Assembly (NCBI GenBank): GCA_012845835.1
Contig: JABAKD010000027.1
Span: 6,687,465-6,751,464 of the forward strand
Direction: 5' to 3'
Origin: Undaria pinnatifida
Taxonomy: Eukaryota > Sar > Phaeophyceae > Laminariales > Alariaceae
Length of the DNA stretch: 64,000 bases
In this document: positions 1-11,690 of the stretch, one piece after another
Numbering within the stretch: position 1 is the first letter of the stretch
Layout of the letters: every line of letters starts with the position of its first letter
The notes under the pieces: model-generated
Seen by the model: the letters and a program-made list of their open reading frames with translations, nothing else
The model's database searches: none
Told to the model about the DNA's origin: nothing
Translations under genes and position numbers: made by a program

Positions 1-285
1 CCCGCGGAGGCACACCTCTGGTACAAAGCCCGCGACGGTCTCTGGTGGTTGGGAAAAGTAGCCCATCACACTTCGACCGACAATTATTCCGCCAACTCCT
101 ATATCATCCGCTTCCTCGATGACCCGGGACCGATCAAGATCGATCTCCTGCCATAATCTTACACCACTTCACGGAGCTCCGTCCACGAGTCCTGGCGCTT
201 TCGGCGTCATCAGGCCGGGGGGCTGGCACGCGGTGTCCTACACAATACTGACGGGCCCCGCGGAGCCCCCTCTATTCCCTCTTAG
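1..285 (+). pseudogene. C-terminal end of a decayed retrotransposon polyprotein
   Basis: Frame 1 is open from the window edge for 51 codons. It carries the motif LWYKARDGLWWLGK and then RFLDDPGPIKI, a small beta-barrel-like module rich in Trp, Gly and basic residues of the sort found after the integrase in some retrotransposon polyproteins. A TAA at 154-156 interrupts it, but the same frame goes on past the stop with sensible residues (YTTSRSSVHESWRFRRH) to a TAG at 283, so the stop looks like an inactivating mutation and not the natural end. The upstream part lies outside the window. The family assignment rests on memory of similar retroelement tails and is moderate; coding character and the internal stop are seen directly. 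Confidence 0.5.
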
Positions 286-500
286 TATGTCGGTACACTA
301 GCGTCAACCATAGCTCAGTGTTTCATGTTTTGTTTTGTGTGTTTGTCTTCCTAATGAGTTAAGACGCCTTCTGGGTGTAAAATAACTTCGTTGTTTCATT
401 TAGGGAGCCCTCGGGGTTGCTGCAACTTTGTCGTTTCCCTTGTTCGGTACGGCCTTCCACTGTGCTTGTTTTTTTTTGCTTACGTACTCTGTCGCTTCGG
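286..500. other. No gene seen; possible 3' flank or LTR of the retroelement
   Basis: T-rich sequence without a supported reading frame. It directly follows the broken retroelement frame and may be its 3' untranslated region or long terminal repeat, but no second LTR copy is visible here to prove this. Confidence 0.3.
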
Positions 501-1150
501 GTACCCCCTTTCTGCTGTCCCTTTAACCCACGCACATGCGTCCCAAGCTCAGAGATTCAGTCGATGGCTGGTATCCTGTAGTGCACGTGTTTGTTTCAGT
601 TCGGGTGTTACCTTTTCTGGTGCCTCTTTACCCACGCCCATGCGTCCCAAGCACAAAGATTCATCCGATGGCTGGTATCCCGCAGTGCACGTGCCTTGCT
701 TTTAGTTCGGATGTTACATTTTCTGGCGCTCCGTTACCCACGCCCATGCGTCTCAAGCATAAAGATTCAGTCGATAGCTGGTATCCTGCAGTGCACGTGT
801 CTTGCTTTCAGTTCGGATGCTACCTTTTCTGGCGCTCCGTTTCCCACGCCCATGCGTCTCAAGCACAAAGATTCAGTCGATAGCTGGTATCCTGCATTGC
901 ACGTGTCTGTTTTCAGCTTGGTTGTTACCTTTTCTAGTGCTCCTTTACCCGCACCCATGCGTCCCAAGCACATAGATTCAGCCACTGCCTGGTATCCTGC
1001 AGTGCGCATGTCTGTTTCTGCTCGGATGTTACCTTTGTGGTCCTCCATTACCCACGCTCATTGCCTCCCAAGCACAGAGATTCAGTCGCTGGCTCGTACC
1101 CTGCAGTGCGCGTTTTTCTCTTCCCCAGTTCGGGTGCTACCTTTTCTGGA
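500..1150. repeat. Tandem array, unit about 105 bp, about 6 copies
   Basis: The landmark CCCACGCCCATGCGTC recurs at about 526, 631, 737, 843, 948 and 1051, a spacing of 103-106 bp. Each unit also contains AAGATTCAGTCGATGGCTGG and a GGTGTTACCTTTTCTGG segment. Copies differ by several substitutions, so the array is not recent. Short reading frames across it on both strands are by-products of the repeat. Confidence 0.9.
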
Positions 1151-4100
1151 GGTCGACCCATGGGACGTGCAATGATATATGCCATGGGTCATCCCGTGGA
1201 ACGACCTATGGGATGTTGGATCGTCTCATAGGTCATTTCACGACACCTCTCATATGTCAATCCATGGGATGACGTACAGGATACGCAGTGGAACAGTCCA
1301 TTCGATATGCCATTGGATGTCCCGTACATTATCTTGTGGGTTTTATCCCCTAGCTTGTCCCATGGTTTATCCCATACGTCGACCCATAGGGTATCACTTT
1401 GATCGACTGATGGGTCAATCCATGAACGTGTCATGGGACGTTTCATAAAACGGCCTAAAGGATGACAATCGAACCATAGTTTTTCCTGTGGGGCGTTCGA
1501 TGGGATGCCCCATGGCATGATATTCGTTTTATAGCCAGTGTTAATGGATGTTGCCATGGGACGAACACGTCTTCAACATCTCACCCGAAAGATGAATTCG
1601 CAGGCATTCGTTCGCGCAACCCGACAAAGCGTCTATGCCCTAGTCCTAAAACAATTATACTCGTAAAATGATTAGGCTAACCGGTAGTTCCTCACTTGAG
1701 GAGCTCAACCGGCAAGGTATACCTTTTTTTGGCTCAAAAAGCGTGACCCCTACCGCGGGATGACTCGGAAAGTGTTACGGGTGGTCTCGGGCTGTTTGTA
1801 TTTCCTATGGCTCAGCCTATGGGACAAGCCATGGTCTACCCCATGGCATGTCAACCATCCCATGGACAGTGCCTCAGGTTATTCTATAGGCACCTATACG
1901 CCCAGCGGTTGGTGCCGTAAGAGGTTCCATGGGGTGTGTGAGGTTCCATGGGCGGTGTAATCGGCTCATGATATGTGTGATAATTCCATGGTTGGTGCCA
2001 TGGTCGGTGCCGTGGGCCGCGTGATCGTCCCATGGCGTTGCCCCGGGCGGGGCCATGCGTTTTTACCTCCTATGGCACAGCCTACCACCAGCGCCACAGG
2101 AGGTCCCATGGCAATGCAAACGTCCCGTGGACAGTGCCAGGGGCGGTCCCTATTGGGTTATCCCATGGCATGCTAAAACGTCCGGTCGACCGTACCGTGA
2201 GCTGTTCCATAGGCGCCAATGGGGCAGTGTGATTGTCCCACGGATAGTGCTGTGGTCATTTACCTCCTATGACACAGACAATGGGCAATGTCATAGAAGG
2301 TCTCATGGACTGTGTAATCCATGGTCAGTGCCATGACCCCATGGGCGACACCATGGGTTGTGTTCTTCCTACGGCTCAGTCTATGGGACAGGCCATGGGG
2401 CATCTCATGGCGTGCAACAGATCCCATAGGCAGAGCCATGGGCAGAGCCATGGACTGATCATAGGCTTCTACGCGGCCCATGTGCTTTGCCGTAGATAAG
2501 CCCATCGAATGTGTTTCCATTATGGCTCTGACTATGGAACTGACGATGGACTGCCCCATGGTACTCTTAACAGGTCTTGGGCTATTCTGTGAGCTGCGCC
2601 ATAGGAGGTAACCGCACTATAGTTTGTTGTGTGGTATAGTCCATAAGATGTCCCATAACATGCCAAACGTATCATGGCCTGTGTCATTGGTTGCGCCATC
2701 GGCTGTCTACCAGTCCCATAGGCACTCCAACGGGACGTCTCATGGGCTGCCCCATGCGAATCAAACGACCCGTGGGTAGTAACATAAGGCTTCCCATAGA
2801 CTGCGCAATCTTCCCGGGAGCAGTAACATGGGCGGTACCATGGGTTGTCCCATGCTATGCTAAACGCCCCATGGGCAGGGCCATGGGCGCCTTTGTCCGC
2901 TTCTATGCGTTCTGTGAGCAGTGCGGTAGGATGTCCCATCGGATGTGTGATCGTCTCATGGTAAGTGCCATGGGCCGTGCCATCGGTCGTGCACCGCCAA
3001 TGGCGCAGCCTGCGGGCAGTACCATAGGTTATCCCATGGGACGCTAAACATCCCATGGACAGTGCCATCGGCTGTCCCATTGGCTTGTATATGTCTGGTG
3101 GGCGGTGTCATAAGAGGTCCCATGTATTGTGTGATCGGCCCATGGGCAATACCATGGATGATGCCATGGGTTGTGCGATGGGCTGTCTCATGAGACGCAC
3201 GCACAGCCCATGAGACGGCTCATACCACTGCCCATGGGACGTGTGGCATATCATGAGGCAGCCCATGGAACCACGCATGGCACCGCCCATTGGACGCGAG
3301 GCATGACATGGGACAGCCCATGTTCAGGCCCGTGGCATGTGCCGTCGGAGATACACAGCCCATGGTACAGCCAATGACACGGCCAATGATACATCTGACA
3401 TGCCATGGGACAGAAAAAACTCTAACCTGGACTGAACGATACGACGCGTACATAGCTCATGGGACAGCCCATGGAACTGCCCACAGAACGTTTGGCATGT
3501 CGCGGGACAGCCCATGGAACCATCCATGACAGCCATCACGGGACGTTTAGCATGCCATGGGGCAACCCGTTGGTCGTTCCATGGGTCTTACCATGAGACG
3601 TGTGCACAGCCCATGGCACAGCCCGTGGCACCTTTAGCATATCATGGGATGGACCATGATTGAACCCATGGGCTAATATCATGGGACGGACCATGCTTAA
3701 ACCCATGGGCTGTGCCATGCGACGCCTACACAGGTTATGGGACCGCCCATGGGCCCGACCATGGCAAGTGTACACAATCCAGAGGGACCGACAAGGACAC
3801 GGCCCAAGAGAGATTTAGCATGCCATGGGGCAGCCGATGTTGTGTCACGGGCTGCCACATGAGATTTGTGCACAGCCCATGGGACCGCCTGTTGCCCGGC
3901 CCATGAAACGTTAGGAACCTCATTAAACACCCCATGGGTATTTTTACGGGCTGATATCGAGCGACGTGTACACAACTCATGGATTCGCGTATGGCACCGC
4001 TCATGGGACGTTTGACATTTCATGGGACGGCCCATAGGACCGCCCGGGACATGGTGTACGAGACGTGTGGCATCCCATGGGACGGCCCATGGGCATCACC

Positions 4101-5060
4101 ATGGAATGACCATGGGATGTGAACATAGATTGTGGATTCGATCATGGCGCCGCTCATGGGACTTTTGGCACGCCATGCGACAGACCACAACAATGGGCTG
4201 TACCATGCGACGTGTACACAACCCATGACACCGACCATGGCACGGACCTTGAGGGGTTTAACATGTCACGGGGCCGTCCGCGTCATGGCCCATTTATCAT
4301 TCCATGCGACAGCCCATGGGCATTCCTATCGGCTGTGCCATGAGACGTGAACACAACTTATGGGGTCGCTCATGGCAACACCCATGGGACATTGGGCATA
4401 TCATGATACAGCCCATGGGACAGCCCATGACACGGCCCATGGTACGTTAGGAATGATATGGGACAGCACATGATCAGGCCCATGGGCTGTGCCAAAGGAC
4501 ACACACAGCGCATGGGACCGACAATGGCACGGGTCGTGAGACATTTAGCATATCATGGGACCGCTGATGGACCGTGCCATGAGACGTCTGGCACGCCATA
4601 GAACAGGCCATGGGACCACCCATGACGGGGACGTGTAAAGGTCTGTGGCGCAGCCCAGGCTGTGGCGCAGCCCATGGCGCAGCCCATGAAAATTGCCCAC
4701 GGGGCATCTCATAGGACACCCCCTGGGCTGTCCCGGGGTCACCCATGGCAAACTATAGCTATGGTACATCTCATGTATGACGCGTTTCTTATGGACGTGC
4801 AATGGAGCGACCCATGGATTGTACCATGGATTGAACTATGAGGTGGCCTACGTGATGTCCCATGGCACGGCCTGTCACATGCAACACCCCATGCGACAAC
4901 CCATGAGTACCCCGTGCAACGTCTCATGAGTATCCCGTGAGACGTCCCATAGATCATGCCATAGACAGCCGTGTGTGCCATGGGATGCACCTTGGCCCGA
5001 CACGCCCACGCGTATCACGGCACAACCTATGGACCGTGCCATAGGTAAACCAAACAATGT
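1150..5060. repeat. Large degenerate minisatellite built on CCATGG cores
   Basis: For almost 4 kb the sequence is a mosaic of short words such as CCCATGGGAC, GCCATGGG and ACAGCCCATGG, spaced irregularly by about 8-30 bp. The core CCATGG is its own reverse complement, so both strands read alike and each carries many overlapping spurious reading frames rich in Met, Gly, His and Pro. No gene is supported inside it. A non-repetitive block at 1562-1790 interrupts the array. Confidence 0.9.
1562..1790. mobile_element. Non-repetitive insert in the CCATGG array, related to 40.86-41.0 kb
   Basis: This stretch lacks the CCATGG words. Part of it (GGCATTCGTTCGCGCAACCC, then a Tyr/Leu-rich stretch) resembles 40915-40990 (GACATTCGTTCGTGCAACTC), and both have a GAGGAGCTCAA sequence close by. 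Two related copies in different settings suggest a dispersed element; no ends or target duplications were resolved. Confidence 0.4.
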
Positions 5061-6180
5061 AGATTACATGCCAATATTAGGGCTGGCTGTGAATCGCAGC
5101 CGGTTCATCCAATTTCTTCCCTGTGAGTCAATCAGTTGCTTTCAATCGATCAATCGACATCACGTAATCAATTGCAGAGTGGAGATATAGTAATGTTTCG
5201 TATTATATGCTTACTGTGGCAACGTCTTTCACCGGCTACATCGCCCCCTTCACCAGCCGGTAGGAGGAGCGACCTGAGACTGATTCAAATTGCGAGGAAC
5301 AATTAACTCGCGGGGGGTGGAGGGGGGGGGAGTCTCCCCAACAGAGCCATCGTCGCAACGAAACATGGTGAACCCTTTCGGGAGACAAGCATCGTACGGC
5401 GCGAACTAAGCAACGATGATGATGAGAACATGAAGCATTCAGGAAGAGCGAGCGCAGCAATAAAAGAGCAACATCATGCCGCACGCACGCTTGTCGCACT
5501 GCTCCGTACGCTGCAATTCGGAAACATCTTCTGCGCCGACGGCACGGGGTTGCTTCGTGCGGTCAATCCAGTAATATAATTGCATTTTTTCGTGTTTTCC
5601 GACGTGATTTCCTCTGTTAGACTAGGGCCTAATCCTTTTGAGGTCCGTATACGGTGATACAGCAAAGTGTAAGCGCGTTATTATCATAGCACGAGCATGC
5701 AGCACACGGCAGTGCAAGCTATGCTCGTGTCTCACAGCTACTTTCACTGGAATGCGACAGCAAAGTTGTCCGTCACCTAAACTACTAGCAGCCCGCATTG
5801 CTTCGTGTGAAGGACGCGGTTGTAATCGTCGGTTTTATTCGCCAGTTTTCCCCGCTCAAGCCCGAGAAGGGTCAAGTCCAAAACGGGTTAGTCTAGACTA
5901 GTGTGTTAATGAAAACGTTATTTTTCACCCCAAGAGCTGTTTTCGCAACAAAATGCTTGCCTTTACATGGAGATGGTTCCACCAGAGTACACAAAAAATG
6001 CTATCTCGGGGAGGCAATCACCCCCAGAGCTGACCTAAATTGCCTGGTGAATTCGGGCTTCTCCCCAAGAGCAGCTACTGTCGCAGCAAAAATTCACCCT
6101 GCTTTGAAGCTGGAGAAACAAGCACACGGGGTACTATCTGAAGGAGGAATAACCTCCAAAGCAAAAGATATATATATATG
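5061..6180. other. No gene recognised
   Basis: Only short frames of under 100 codons without recognisable motifs, no convincing splice structure and no clear repeat. Coding potential here is not supported. Confidence 0.4.
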
Positions 6181-6228
6181 TTGCAGCTAGCGCCACGGAC
6201 GGGGCCGTAGCCGTGGCGTTAGTTGCAA
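6181..6228. repeat. 18-bp stem-loop
   Basis: Left arm 6181-6198 (TTGCAGCTAGCGCCACGG) pairs with right arm 6211-6228 (CCGTGGCGTTAGTTGCAA). Two positions are G-T type pairs and the loop is 12 nt. No gene sits next to it, so its role is unknown. Confidence 0.7.
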
Positions 6229-6479
6229 CAAAAGGCGCTAACGTAACCCTTGGGGGACCGGGAGAAAGCGTCCAAAACATTCACAAAAAAATAAATCTAG
6301 TAATTCAACACGCTACGAGCAGCGCGGGCGCGCAGCAGTAGTACGAGCAGGACACGCTGTGCACGACTCCTTGCACTTTTGTGGTACGGACACCAACATT
6401 TGTATCCTCCCAACCTAGCAGTGGCCGATCAATGCTGTCACGCGGCCTGCTGATGTCGCGTCGTTACCATCGAACTAGA

Positions 6480-7000
6480 AGAACGCGCCATGTACCGTCT
6501 GCCGTTATTTTCTAGTTTCTGAATCAGGAGAGCTATTCTGCGATCGTTTCCTCAATGTGCAAGGCCGATACCCTTAAAAAAAAAACAGTTACACCGCATC
6601 CCGCACAAAAATATGCTGGTAATAGGGCACCGGTCCTTCGGTGCACGTCAAGGTCTCTTTGGCCCTTTATTTACTAGTTTCAGTGTAGAGGAACGATCAG
6701 CTAAGCGGTCAAGCCGCTGTCTCCTAGAATTTCCGTCACACAGCATCCCGCAGCAAACATGCACTTGATACGAAAGAAACCCGTCTTGTTGCGCGCGTCG
6801 AGGCCTATTTTGGCCTTAATATACTAGTTTTAATGTTCTGGGACGATCAGTCAAAGGGTCAAGCTGGGTCTCCTATACGAGCATCTCTGTTATAGTCTAT
6901 ACAGCATCACATGCAATTAAAATGAAAGACCGGTCTACTGGTGCGCATCGAGACCTCCTTGGGTCTAAATCTACTACTAAATAAATACGATGTAGCTTCA
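6480..7000. repeat. Degenerate tandem repeat of about 170-180 bp, three copies
   Basis: Three diverged copies share the order: A-rich segment, CAGCATCCCGCA-like word, a CGGT-CTT/TTGGTGC-like segment, CGTCAAGGTCTCTTTGG or variant, TACTAGTTT, GACGATCAG and a CAAGC(C/T)G-GTCTCCTA segment. Copy boundaries are loose because of divergence. Confidence 0.6.
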
Positions 7001-7179
7001 GTGCAGGTAGCGGCCAGGAACGGTTAGCCAAGGACGCGTGCTACGACCCTAGAAAGAAATAACTCGTACAAGGCATGGTAGCCCTCTACATCCCCCTCGT
7101 GTTGTCGTCACGGATCTCCTCAGACATGGATGGTGTTTCGTGTGAATTCACTAACTCAGAGTTTGGTGCTACACGTTAA

Positions 7180-7560
7180 ATACCAGTTGACCTCATGTTT
7201 TGGAGCATTTTGTTTTGGGGAACTCTCCGGAGCGAGTCCGCTGTTGATGGACATATTTTGTCATAGTCTAGACGCACATTCATTTTAAACCTAACTATAA
7301 TCTTTTGGCCGTTTTTTTTGTGAACAACGGGGCTCCTTAACCCAAAATCGTCGGAAATATATTTTAAAAAAATCATTGTTCTCATCGTGAACCTAGGTTG
7401 TGGACTTTTTCATTCGGCAGCAGAATTATTGTTCTCCAAATGAGTTTTTGGGAGAGGTATGTCTTAGCTCCCAAATTGAGGGGTAGTATTAAGAATTAAA
7501 GTGGCGCAACTCCATCGTAGCACTCGTCCAGGGGACCAAACCGCGGTCTCCTACTACTAC
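7180..7560 (-). mobile_element. Dispersed repeat family A, minus-oriented copy
   Basis: Read on the minus strand this holds, in order: GTGCTACGATGG with GCGCCACT, CTCAATTTGGGAGCT, ACCTCTCCCAAAA, CGATTTTGGG and GGTTAAGGAGCCCCG. The same order recurs at 24350-24700 and, more diverged, at 23370-23700. Three unlinked copies support a non-coding interspersed element of about 300 bp. No terminal repeats or target duplications were resolved. Confidence 0.6.
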
Positions 7561-8169
7561 AGCAGAGATCATTAGACAGCGCGACTTTGAGCAGTGCAGG
7601 TTTGCCCGCTACAGCGCCTCTCACTTCTCTTGGCGCCGACGGGAACAACCCGTAGTGGCAGCATGCAGAATAGTGCCGGTTGCCGCTGTAGTGCCGGCAT
7701 TTCCCTCTATAGTGCACATATCGGCATTGTAGAGGGACTACTACTGAACATAACATTTTCCCCGCAGGTTATTTACTGTAGTCTATTCATAGAGGACTAA
7801 GCAGCCGTCACCCTCGAGGAAGGGGTTTTTACGCCGATTTCCCCGGAGGAACAATTACGGAAGGTAACCAATCAACCCCGTCCCGAGTCCCGACTGACAG
7901 ACACAAGCGCTCGGAGGGAGGACAAACTTCCCGCTACCCTGTGAGAGCAAGGTGGGTAACACAAACACCGGGAACATCATTTTATAGCCGAACGCTCGAA
8001 CTTCTACAACCGAGTCAGCCGGTCAGACAAGAAGAAAGGTCGACAGGATAAAAAAAGCACACAACAGCTAGCCAGAAACTATCAACAAGTGTGGAGTCTC
8101 CAGGGGTACTGTAGGCACTGTAGCTAGCACTAAAGGCTACCGTCGGGAGGTACCCTCTTTGTACAATGC
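7561..8169. other. No gene recognised
   Basis: Short frames on both strands without motifs. A small cluster of GCCGCTGTAGTGCCGGCA-like words at 7660-7720 is the only local pattern. Confidence 0.35.
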
Positions 8170-8340
8170 CGGGGTTGAGCAACTCGCACAAGTGACTCTG
8201 TACATCACTGACAAAACAATCTATTATTAGGCGCTTTTGTTTTTGGCGCGGCGTAGCTTACTGTTCCGTTACGGATTCAAATAGCAAAACAAAACAGCGC
8301 GAAGGCTTAAGACCGCAAAGGAACAGAGGAGAGTACCCCG
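8170..8340. mobile_element. Dispersed repeat family B, copy 1
   Basis: The segment with GTGACTCTGTAC, then GGCG-TTTTG, GTAGCTTACTGTTCCGTTACG and AAGACCGCAAAGG matches 26470-26645, and its first part also matches 26835-26935. Three copies in different surroundings indicate an interspersed repeat. Confidence 0.55.
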
Positions 8341-8389
8341 ACTCTCGGCCAAAAAAAAAAAAAAAAAAAGGCGACCCCCGTACCACCGC

Positions 8390-8540
8390 CATGGTCGGGA
8401 GTCGCCGACCGACACCCTTCATGAGGAAATACACCCGCAACACGCTCGATGAAAGTGCCACACATAGCTCGGAAAAAACGAGTTTCAACGATGTCCTCGA
8501 TCTAACAGCTGAAGCGTACTTCCTAGCTTTTACAAAATCG
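8390..8540. mobile_element. Dispersed repeat family C, copy 1
   Basis: GTCGCCGACC, ATGAGGAAATACAC, ACGAGTTTCAACGATGTCCT and CGATCTAACAGCTGAAG here match GTCGCCGACC, ATGAGGACACACAG, ATGAGTTTCGACGAAATCTT and CGATCTCACAGCTGGAG at 23219-23350. The shared order over about 140 bp supports a common origin; product or mechanism is unknown. Confidence 0.55.
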
Positions 8541-8842
8541 AAAAATGGTTTACCCCCACGCTGTGGGAAAACAAAAACAACTCGAGAAAACCGCCGTCTT
8601 GACCCTGCCACGTGGTCACCGGAGCATCATCGTCGCAAAAACAAACGTGAACAACTCACAGAATTGATGCTATCTTCTCCGCCCGACAACCTGCAGCGTG
8701 AGTGTCGAATCACACAAAAAAAAAGAAGGTAGAACCTAGTATGCCCGTTAAAAACAGCACGAGTACAAACAGCATAGTCCCCTCGCTCACTCGTCCATAC
8801 GTGCGTGCGCAAAGGCGTGTCTCAACACAAAAATACATTGCG

Positions 8843-8950
8843 TTCATGTGTTTGAGGCACAAACGGGAGTTTCCACGATGTTTTTCATGCGTTTGAGGCT
8901 TAAAAGGGATTTCCACGGATATTTTTTCATGCGTTTGAGGCATCAAGTTG
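8843..8950. repeat. Short tandem repeat, three copies of about 45-50 bp
   Basis: The phrase CATGTGTTTGAGGC or CATGCGTTTGAGGC occurs three times, each but the last followed by an A-rich stretch and a TTTCCACG word. Confidence 0.65.
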
Positions 8951-9104
8951 CACCCCCGCCGCGCCGCTGGTATCGCTACGGGTGATGCTGATGGGCCGAG
9001 GGGGTTCCATTCCGTCCGCGACTCGGTTGGCCTCTTCCAACAAGCTGACCCTCGCGTAGAACGACCACGCCACCTATCGATACAGGCGTTGTGATCCGCA
9101 CACA

Positions 9105-9470
9105 TGTGCAGTCGAGTGCACCATTAGAGAGCGTCCACAATAGCAGCGGCGGCGGCGGGCAGGGGAGGGGGGGCAGTAGGGGTAGGCAGGGGGGGTAGAA
9201 GAAGGGTTAGACTATAAAATCGCACGTGTTCAAAACCGCCTGTTCGAGTGCACGCAATGGATGTCCGCAGCAACAGTGCTGGCGTGGGGGGCGAGGGGGG
9301 GGGTAGGGAAACGGTTAGGTAGACTATCGCTCGAATTCAAAGCACCGCTTGGTAGGGTACACGCAGAGGATGCAACCAGCAGCAGCGGCGGCGGCGGTGG
9401 CCGGCCGGTGGGGGGAGAGGGGGGTGGGGGAAGGGTTAAGTCCATCGCTCGAAAACCACAACACGATTGA
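9105..9470. repeat. G-rich tandem repeat, three copies of about 110-130 bp
   Basis: Units starting near 9111, 9242 and 9352 each run from a GAGTGCAC or GGGTACAC word through a GCAGC(A/G) segment into a long G-rich tract (GGGGAGGGGGGG type) and a GGTTAG-like word. Frames across it coding for Gly/Pro-rich peptides are repeat artefacts. Confidence 0.6.
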
Positions 9471-10399
9471 TTGCGGGTACAGGCCACCGTTTGTTTCTCA
9501 CAGTCGTAGCCCATACGGTCTCTTTCGCGTGTCTTTGTGTGAGACAACTCCTCGCGTTCACCCCCTTCGGGCCCAAACATGGTTACAAACCGAAAAACAA
9601 ATAGCGAAAGTGGTCCTGTATGATGTGAGCGTGCGGAATAAGCAGTTTCATGCAGCCCGCGCGTCGTTCAACTACTTGCGACAAGCCGCTGCATCCCCGT
9701 TAGCAGCCCGGGTTTCTTGGTACGGCCCAAGCCGTAACCGTCAATCGTTTTCGACGTATTTTCCCTTTTGAAGCCCCAAAAGGGTCAAAGAAGCATGTCT
9801 ACCCCTCGACATTCCACGCACAGCCAGCGTCATTTTTGGGTTCTCCATCCGACACAGAGACAACCTCTGTCTCATCATCGCAAACTACGAGATAGAGATA
9901 GTACATTGCGAACACAGCAAGGAGACTTGGCAATGCGACGCAGTGCAATGCTAACGAGACGTACAAGCTCTGCGACCACAAACTACGCGACAGAGACAAG
10001 ACATCGACACATCGTAAGAAACACGCTACTAATAAGAAGATTAGGCAATTACGATGTCAAACGGATTGGATGCGAAAAGCGGACAGCATGTGGGTATTCT
10101 CATGATACGGCGTTTTTTCAGGGTAACGCGGAAAAAAACAACCATGGTCAGAGGACGAGCGCCCTTCACTCCCGAGGCAAATTCCTTTTGGTCCCGAGGG
10201 ATGGCGACCAAAAACAGTTACGAAAATAAACATAACGTAAACCTGCCGACCCTGAATCTCATGCTGTACGTCGTCCGGTGGCAAAGCAATCATGATAACA
10301 CCAGCATCGCATGCAATTTGTGATTGGCACCCACGCCGCACATTGTCCAATGGCATACATCACAAAAAAAAATGAAAAATGTGCACTCATAATGCCATA
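9471..10399. other. No gene recognised
   Basis: Short frames only. A partial internal duplication with CACAAACTACG / CGCAAACTACGAGA words lies at 9880-10010. Nothing resembles a known domain. Confidence 0.35.
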
Positions 10400-10465
10400 C
10401 ATACCCCATGCTGACCTTAAAAAAAGATTGCAAACGTGACTTTCACGGTGACCAGGTTGGGGCCG
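10400..10465 (-). pseudogene. Decayed copy of the 10640 exon end
   Basis: On the minus strand this reads a GTGAAAGTCACGTTTGCA word, a T-run and AAGGTCAGCAT, matching the last codons and splice donor of the exon at 10640-10839 (GACTGTCACGTTTGCTTATT, then CAAGGTCAGTAGG). A frame break and an in-frame TAA before the donor position make it non-functional. Confidence 0.5.
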
Positions 10466-10639
10466 ACCTAAACCGACTTGGGTGACCGTGACCGCTTCAA
10501 AAAGACACTACTCCGTCACCACCACGAACAACAACATAATTCCACTAAACACATAAAATACATATATCAATAGAAACAACACGAAGAAAAAACTCCTACC
10601 GTGCGGTGCACTCCATACACGCCCATCCCCCCTACTGAC

Positions 10640-10839
10640 CTTGAAAAAATAAGCAAACGTGACAGTCACCGAGATGAGTATCAGGCTGTACGACACCGCC
10701 TGGTGCGGTGAGAGCGCCAATAGCACGATGCGAATCGAGAGGGCCGTGGGAAATGCCATCATGAACACCTTCGCGAACTTCGAGCTGTTCGTGTAGCCCG
10801 CTCTCCATCCAACCATAGCAAAACACAAGAACACCGCAC
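10640..10839 (-). CDS. Internal exon of an unidentified multi-span membrane protein
   Basis: On the minus strand a pyrimidine-rich stretch ending TGCTGGCAG meets an open frame of about 66 codons that ends at CAAG followed by the donor GTCAGTAGG. The peptide has two or three hydrophobic stretches (GAVFLCFAMVGW, then FMMAFPTALSIRIVLLAL, then YSLILISVTVTFAYFF) parted by short polar loops, as in the middle of a polytopic membrane protein. The upstream boundary is phase 1 and the downstream one phase 0, giving a 200-nt exon. No partner exons were found with confidence, so this may be an isolated gene fragment. A seven-span receptor or TOM1-like protein is possible, but no diagnostic motif proves it. 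Confidence 0.4.
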
Positions 10840-11089
10840 CTGCCAGCAAACACGTCAGGAGATGTGTCAAGCAGGAGACGTGTCAGGCAAGGGAAAAAGC
10901 GTGCCGTCGAGGATGTCTGGCCGAGTGCCCAATACTTGATAGTAGCGTGACATGTCAAGCAAGGGAAAACGCGTGAAGCCTATCAAGGGTGTAGGGCCGA
11001 GTGTTCCAAACTTAAAACCTATTAGTGTGGTGCCAGCCACAGCAAAACTACCGCAACGATGCTAGCAAACTCCCCCCCGGGCGTCGTGA

Positions 11090-11690
11090 TTTTGCACGCT
11101 GTCAAAAAGCAGCCCCCCGGGGCGTTTACTACGTAGCCGGGGCGTTCCCTGGAAAACATCTCTCGGGCCTTTTGGCCCCCCGGTGCGCTACCAAAATAAC
11201 ATAAAAAACTCACGCCTCTCACACACACAGCAACAACCCTCCAGAAGCAATAGGTGTTGGTCATGTCGCAACCCAGCAGCACCGAGAAGGCATCCGGCAC
11301 CGATCAATTCACAGACAAAACAAGCTCATGGGGAAGCTCACGCCGTCCCGGTCAAGCGGCGCCCACGAGGGAGGGCACGCCGGTGCCCCGTCCCGCACCT
11401 GCTGCGCAGCACATGCACCTACCCCGTATGAACACGCCTTCCCATACAAAACACACCCTTGCCTGCTTCAGAAACAGCTCTGTTTTCCTAAATCAAACGA
11501 CTCGCTAGCTTTGCCACGGGGCGTTCACCCTAAAACATCGAAAAGGGGAGGCGTTTACCGTATGGCCGGGGCGTTTTTTGCACTATTGATTAACAAGGGG
11601 GCGTTTACTCTGGAGTGTACTCGTTCTCGCCGAAAAGGGGTCTACGGGGTATTTACTCTGGGCGGGGCGTTTACTAGCATTATACGATAA
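11090..11690. repeat. Cluster of GGGGCGTTTAC motifs
   Basis: The word GGGGCGTTTACT or close variants (GGGGCGTTCACC, GGAGGCGTTTACC, GGGGGCGTTTACT, GGGGCGTTTACTAGC) appears about seven times, densest at 11518-11690 and again at 11116-11150. The last copy runs into ATTATACGATAAT. Clustered copies of one word at the edge of an element often mark transposase-binding subterminal repeats, but no inverted partner end is clear. Confidence 0.5.
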
